A DNA stretch of 64,000 bases from an uncultured Veillonellaceae bacterium (GTDB lineage Bacteria > Bacillota > Negativicutes > Selenomonadales > Selenomonadaceae): assembly GCA_900314825.1 (NCBI GenBank), contig OMWS01000006.1, forward strand, positions 1 to 64,000, read 5' to 3'. A model generated the notes under the pieces. It was not told where the DNA came from, did not search any database, and saw only the letters and a list, made by a program, of their open reading frames with translations. Position numbers and translations under genes: made by a program. This document shows, in pieces, positions 60,300 through 64,000 of this stretch. The number at the start of each line of letters is the position of its first letter. The first letter of the stretch is position 1.

Positions 60300-62147
60300 T
60301 TATTTTACCCGAAAAGAGCGCTCCTGTAAAGAAGATTTCTCTGCATCGCCCGGCGCGTTCGCCGCATCTTCTTTTTTCTTTTTCTTCGCCTCCGCCGCAG
60401 CCTTCGCGGCTTCTTCCCGCGCTTTCACGCGCTTGTCGTAGGCGTCCGCATCGATTTCCTCCATATAATCATCGGGAATGCGGTCGAGCGCTTTCGGCGC
60501 GAGGTCGTAGAGCGTCTGGTAATCGGCGAGCGCGCTCGCGTGGTCGCCTTCTTCGTCGTAGAGCATCGCCCGCATGAGCCGTGCCGTAGCGTTCTTCTCG
60601 TCTGCCGCAACGCCCTGCGCCGCAGAATCAATCGCGGCGAGGCGGTCGCCTTGCATCCAATAAATGTCCGCACGGTTCAAAAAATTGTAGACGTTCGTCG
60701 GATCCTCCGCGCAGGCCGCGTCCGCGCAAGCGAGCGCGCGATCGAAATCGCCGCTGACCGCGAGCGCACGACCTTGGATGCCAAGCGTCTCGGCGTGATC
60801 ATCGAGATTCGGCGAGGCGAGCGCGCGGTCAATCATGAGGCGCGCTTTCGCCGCGTCGCCCACGTCGCTGTAGTGGTCGCTGTTCTCGCGCATGCGCTTC
60901 GTCTGCGAGGCGGTCGCATTCGCGGCTTTTTCATAGGCTGCCGCGAGCTCTGTGCGTTCTTTTTGATCGGCCTCATCTAATTTTTTGCGCGCGCCGCTCG
61001 TCGCTTCGCCCGCGTAAGCCGCCGTTACGAGGCGCGTGAGCTCCGCTTTGAGATTCTGCTGGCGCACGGCCTCGCTGAGGAGCGGCGCTTTCGCGTGCGT
61101 CCAATCGCCAGATGATTCGAACGCCCAACCAGCCGGTGAATCATAATCGTGGAACAGCCGCCCGAGCTCGCCGGCGTAAAGATATGCGCTTTCCGCCGTG
61201 TTGTCATAGTCCTCGGCTGTGAACGCGCCTTCGAGGAGCGGCTGGCCGTCGATGCAGACGGTCTTGCGGTCTTTGACCGTCACATGGCCGGCGCTGTAGT
61301 CCGTCAATTGCTGCATGAGGCGCGCTTCGCGCAGTTCCGTGTCGGGATGATCGTTGTAGTTCTCGCGCTTCTTTTCGTCGGGGGCCTGGTACTCCAGGAA
61401 ATTTTCCGACTGGTCTTTGAGGTACGCGCCCATGCGCGCCATGGCTGCCGCGCCGCCGCCCGGATTGAAGCCCGCGCGCGCCATGAGGCGGAAGCCGCCC
61501 GCGTCGGCCTCGTACTCCGTCGGCAGTGTGAAAAGCTTCGCTGACGAATAGACCGTGAGCTGCATGAGCTTCTGCCAGTCCATCACGCCCGTCGCCATAT
61601 TCAGGAGCGACAGGCCGTAGTACGTCGCCATCGTCTTCGCATAGACCTCGGCGCTGTGGTGCGCGAGGCCGTGCGTCATCTCATGGCCGAGCACTGCAGC
61701 GAGCTCATTCTCGTCGTCCAAGACGCGCACGAGCCCGCGGTTCACCGCGATGAAGTCCGTCGGATAGCACGCCGCGTTGAACAGCGGATCGTCATTCACA
61801 TGCCACGAAAATGGCAGCGCGTCCGCCGGCAGCACAAAGACATCGGGCCGCGTGAGCCGCTCCATCACCGCATCCACGACCTGCACGTCGCGCGCGTTGC
61901 GATCCGTGCCATTCGCCTGGATATCCTGCCAGAGGCTCTGCCGCTGATACGCTGCGTTGTTGCCGACATCGAGCATCATCGAGAGGCTCGACTTGTACGC
62001 GATGAGCCCCGAAATCGCCGACGCAACCATGCCCCACCCCGTGTCGCTCATCGCCTGGGCGGAGGGCGTAGAAACGAACGTCCCGCCCGCGAAAACCAGC
62101 GCCGCAGCGAGACGCGAAAGCTTCTTCTTCCAAGATTTGCGCAACAT
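60300..62147 (-). CDS. Exported M48-family metalloprotease with TPR tail
   Basis: 615 residues. Signal peptide (to SAQAMS), then a Zn-peptidase domain with HEMTHGLAHHSAEVY (HExxH) near residue 155 and the third ligand in EYEADAGGFRLMARAG. The C-terminal 250 residues hold TPR-like helices (ARLMIDRALASPNLD, ALACADAACAEDPTNVYNFLNRADIYW). This is the plan of the periplasmic protease BepA, which maintains outer-membrane proteins. The extreme C-terminus is Lys/Ala/Glu rich. GGAGGGAAAG precedes the ATG. Confidence 0.88.
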   Translation of the reverse strand: MLRKSWKKKLSRLAAALVFAGGTFVSTPSAQAMSDTGWGMVASAISGLIAYKSSLSMMLDVGNNAAYQRQSLWQDIQANGTDRNARDVQVVDAVMERLTRPDVFVLPADALPFSWHVNDDPLFNAACYPTDFIAVNRGLVRVLDDENELAAVLGHEMTHGLAHHSAEVYAKTMATYYGLSLLNMATGVMDWQKLMQLTVYSSAKLFTLPTEYEADAGGFRLMARAGFNPGGGAAAMARMGAYLKDQSENFLEYQAPDEKKRENYNDHPDTELREARLMQQLTDYSAGHVTVKDRKTVCIDGQPLLEGAFTAEDYDNTAESAYLYAGELGRLFHDYDSPAGWAFESSGDWTHAKAPLLSEAVRQQNLKAELTRLVTAAYAGEATSGARKKLDEADQKERTELAAAYEKAANATASQTKRMRENSDHYSDVGDAAKARLMIDRALASPNLDDHAETLGIQGRALAVSGDFDRALACADAACAEDPTNVYNFLNRADIYWMQGDRLAAIDSAAQGVAADEKNATARLMRAMLYDEEGDHASALADYQTLYDLAPKALDRIPDDYMEEIDADAYDKRVKAREEAAKAAAEAKKKKKEDAANAPGDAEKSSLQERSFRVK

Positions 62148-62244
62148 CTTTCCCTCCGATCAAACGTTCTCTCGGCACAGATTATCATGTTTGTATGAAA
62201 TTTTACAGACAACTTGCAAATTAAAGAACAAACCTTGTGATAGA

Positions 62245-62273
62245 TAGCGAAATGCCAGCAGATGTGCTATACT
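62245..62273 (+). promoter_or_regulatory. Promoter of the small peptide at 62322
   Basis: TAGCGA, 17 bp, TATACT, followed by a leader of about 45 nt. Confidence 0.5.
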
Positions 62274-62321
62274 TCTCATAGAGTGCTAATGTGTCAACTC
62301 TCCCTTGCGGGAGGTGATACC

Positions 62322-62399
62322 ATGACATCCTACGAAAAGCTCGCGCTTCTGCTGGCAATTCTGCAGATCGTTATTGGTATTTTGCAGCTCTTGAAGTAA
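62322..62399 (+). CDS. Small holin-like peptide, candidate type I toxin
   Basis: 25 residues: MTSYEKLALLL then a hydrophobic segment ending LQLLK. The start and size match the small putative holin-like toxins of Firmicutes. GGGAGGTGATACC precedes the ATG. An opposite promoter downstream (62520-62548) would make an antisense RNA across its 3' half, as in type I loci. Confidence 0.72.
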   Translation: MTSYEKLALLLAILQIVIGILQLLK

Positions 62400-62440
62400 C
62401 CAGCTTCAAACTGCCTCTGATCAAAAGGAGATGATGCGAC

Positions 62441-62488
62441 ATGGTCACGCCAGTCCCTTTTCACAGAATGAAAACAAGCGAGGGCTGA
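62441..62488 (+). CDS. Possible 15-residue peptide after the toxin
   Basis: MVTPVPFHRMKTSEG, with a very good ribosome site (AAAAGGAGATGATGCGAC). It lies in the 3' part of the toxin mRNA. A short peptide with such a site could be translated, but coding is unproven; the block may instead be structure for the antisense RNA. Confidence 0.3.
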   Translation: MVTPVPFHRMKTSEG

Positions 62489-62519
62489 CGCCACCAACAT
62501 CAGCGCTCTACTTGTTGTT

Positions 62520-62548
62520 ATCATAGCACAGGCGGCCGCTTTTTTCAA
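62520..62548 (-). promoter_or_regulatory. Antisense promoter facing the small peptide gene
   Basis: Leftward TTGAAA (complement of 62543-62548), 17 bp, TATGAT (complement of 62520-62525). The RNA would start near 62513 and run over the toxin 3' end. Confidence 0.65.
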
Positions 62549-62563
62549 GCGACCGCCTTTCTT

Positions 62564-62608
62564 TTAAGCAGTGAGCCAGTTTTGGAACAAAACTGTGCGA
62601 ATCGCTTA
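62564..62608. repeat. 45-bp repeat, inverted twin of 22785-22829
   Basis: Exact reverse complement of the copy at 22.8 kb, centred on CAGTTTTGGAACAAAACTG. Confidence 0.8.
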
Positions 62609-62639
62609 CAGGACTGTTGCAGTTACTAGACCAATTCCA

Positions 62640-62995
62640 TATGCATCGGTTGCTGAACGTTGCGATCACAGCAGCCTCTCCCTCTGGGAGAGGGGGACCG
62701 CGAAGCGGTGGAGAGGGTACTAGGGTGCGATAGCCAAACAAAAAGAAGAAGCCTTTCAAAGCATCAAGTTGTTTGCGCTAAAACGCAATGCTTCGAAGGC
62801 TTCTTTGTATTTGAGACAAATCGCACCCTTGTACCCTCTCAGTCGCGCTACGCGCGCCAGCTCTACCTAAAGGATCAAGCGACCGCATAGGCGCTAAAGC
62901 GCCTTGCGTCTGCTTTTCCCAGGGGGAGAGCCTGCTGTAAGAGCTGCGATCGGCAATCTTATGGAACCTTTCCAGTAAATGCAACAGCCCCGTTC
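62640..62995. repeat. Most complete composite palindromic repeat
   Basis: Left arm CCTCTCCCTCTGGGAGAGG, GACCGCGAAGCGGTGG, ending TAGGGTGCGAT (to 62731). Then the insert with the long hairpin AAGAAGCCTTTC...GAAGGCTTCTT, then the right arm from TCGCACCCTTGTACCC with CGCTACGCGCGCC. The right arm is interrupted by the GCGACCGCATAGGCGC palindrome before GGGGGAGAGCCTGCTG. The last 255 bp are the inverted twin of 55135-55332. The 850-bp gap between the protease and UspA genes holds this and a toxin locus. Confidence 0.88.
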
Positions 62996-62996
62996 C

Positions 62997-63557
62997 TCAT
63001 TCGTCCTGCGGCAAATAGTTCTCGTCGTCCTCCCAGTCGTCCGGCATCCCTTTACAGAGGAGCACGGGACACGGGGCGGCTTCGAGGACGGCGGCGGAGA
63101 CGCTGCCGGTGAGGAGGCCGCCGAGCGTGCCGAGGCCGCGCGAGCCCATGACGATGAGGTCGCTTTCTTCTTCGTTCGCGACATCGATGATGACGTCCGC
63201 CGGATTTCCGGCTTCAACGCGCGGATGCGCCGAGATCTCCGGCGGGATGACGTGCATGAGGTCGGCGAGGAAATGCCAGGCCGCGACCGTAAGCTCCGCC
63301 GGCACGTAGCCGCTCAAGGTCACCTGCTCGAACGCCGCAACCTCGCTGTCATAGTCCACGACCATGAGGAGCGTGAGCTCTGCGTCTGTCACGGCTGCGA
63401 GGTGGATGGCCTCGCCGACAGCCTTGAACGCCTGCCCCGAGCCATCCGTCGGCACGAGGATGCGGTCGCAATGGATGTCCTGCGGCCGGCGTTTTTTGAT
63501 TTCCGCGATATATTCTTCGGGGGACTTGCTGTTTTCCGGTGTGTTCGATATGCTCAT
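62997..63557 (-). CDS. Universal stress protein (UspA family)
   Basis: 186 residues. RILVPTDGSGQAFKAV opens the Usp fold and DLIVMGSRGLGTLGGLLTGSVSAAVL carries the ATP-binding G-2x-G-9x-G(S/T) motif, so ATP binding is likely. A 30-residue N-terminal extension and an acidic C-terminal tail frame it. It is a stress-related cytoplasmic protein. It begins 6 bp after the permease gene ends upstream. Confidence 0.9.
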   Translation of the reverse strand: MSISNTPENSKSPEEYIAEIKKRRPQDIHCDRILVPTDGSGQAFKAVGEAIHLAAVTDAELTLLMVVDYDSEVAAFEQVTLSGYVPAELTVAAWHFLADLMHVIPPEISAHPRVEAGNPADVIIDVANEEESDLIVMGSRGLGTLGGLLTGSVSAAVLEAAPCPVLLCKGMPDDWEDDENYLPQDE

Positions 63558-63563
63558 AACGCG

Positions 63564-64000
63564 TCAGCCTTCCTTTCCCGTCGCCGGCACGAGTTTTTCC
63601 TTCGCCATGTTCTTCGCCCACGCTTCCATCTTTTCCTTCGCGTGCGCTTCCTTGCGCCGCTGCGCGTAGTGCTTGCGGCGCTCGCTGTAGAAGCGCCAGC
63701 AGAGGAGCGCCGCCGCGCCCGTCATGTAGACGAGGAATGCGCCGAAGAGTGCTGAGATATCAGAGAGCCCCGCGCCGCGCGCGATGATGTCGCGTTGGAA
63801 ATGAAACTCCCACGTCAGCGGGAAGACATGCGACACATGCACGACCCAATCGGAGTAGTACGTCACCGGACCCGTCATGCCGCCGAGGATGAAGCCACCA
63901 GGAATGAACAAAATCATGCGGCTCGACGCGATGCCGGGGTTCGCCGCCGTCCAACCGAACGACACGCTGAGCATGCCGACCGTCACGACGTAAAAGATCT
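63564..64000 (-). CDS. ABC-2 type permease, C-terminal part (gene continues off the right edge)
   Basis: The last 145 residues of a membrane protein. The open frame reads through the window edge (FYVVTVGMLSVSFGW), so the N-terminus is missing and a start at 63986 is not real. ILFIPGGFILGGMTGP, TYYSDWVVHVSHVFPLTW and a last helix before a charged tail (KEKMEAWAKNMAKEK) match the end of YhgE/DrrB-like ABC-2 permeases (FIPGxxLSG...PLTY). It probably exports a small molecule with an ATPase beyond the window. Confidence 0.7.
   Translation of the reverse strand, partial: IFYVVTVGMLSVSFGWTAANPGIASSRMILFIPGGFILGGMTGPVTYYSDWVVHVSHVFPLTWEFHFQRDIIARGAGLSDISALFGAFLVYMTGAAALLCWRFYSERRKHYAQRRKEAHAKEKMEAWAKNMAKEKLVPATGKEG

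Overview
The window looks like chromosomal DNA of a diderm Firmicute (class Negativicutes, most like Selenomonadaceae such as Selenomonas or Mitsuokella). Evidence: high GC with strong GC/GA codon bias, Firmicute-style ribosome sites (AAGGAGG), an SLH-domain outer-membrane porin of the OmpM type (55608-56870), a two-partner secretion pair that needs an outer membrane, and the futalosine menaquinone enzymes MqnC and MqnE. The genus is inference.

Layout. 0-4.4 kb: an operon of a membrane GGDEF protein, a DUF4869-like protein, a P-loop ATPase and an MTAP/PNP-family phosphorylase. 4.4-7.2 kb: mqnC and mqnE, separated by 600 bp of nested repeats. 7.4-11.4 kb: nadA, nadB, nadC for de novo NAD; nadB carries an in-frame copy of the intergenic repeat. 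11.4-13.5 kb: a gamma-glutamyl hydrolase-like amidase with an APC permease. 13.5-15.7 kb: a candidate type I toxin-antitoxin locus and an HPr-PAS-sigma54 activator. 15.8-19.4 kb: tpsB-tpsA. 19.6-22.7 kb: Uma2, PilZ, gamma-carbonic anhydrase and a membrane-anchored hypothetical. 22.9-34.8 kb: eleven consecutive genes for exported proteins with FlgT/LPP20/CsgG-like features, the best candidate for an undescribed machine. 35-37.8 kb: metNIQ. 38-40.8 kb: a dual-sensor EAL protein. 41.0-41.5 kb: a small CRISPR array without cas genes. 41.7-45.4 kb: aroF, a PcfJ-like gene, pheA. 45.5-49.1 kb: a restriction-modification island with two methyltransferases. 49.3-51.1 kb: metal and redox genes with Fur-like boxes and a putative iron-responsive small RNA. 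51.2-54.5 kb: LysR, an MFS transporter, mazEF. 54.6-57.6 kb: a cobalamin riboswitch with no gene directly behind it, the SLH porin, an exonuclease. 57.9-64 kb: a HAD phosphatase, two more type I toxin loci, a polar amino acid ABC transporter, an M48 protease, a UspA protein and the end of an ABC-2 permease.

Two themes run through the window. First, many intergenic gaps hold the same modular palindromic repeat family: arms with CCGCGAAGCGG and CCCTCTGGGAG cores around exchangeable inserts, nested in each other, with one copy inside nadB. Second, there are many small regulatory RNA loci: three candidate type I toxin-antitoxin loci, a CRISPR array with its own leader promoter, a B12 riboswitch and a candidate Fur-controlled sRNA. 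Promoters named here were picked by eye as -35/-10 pairs with 16-18 bp spacers and are predictions. No tRNA or rRNA genes were recognised.
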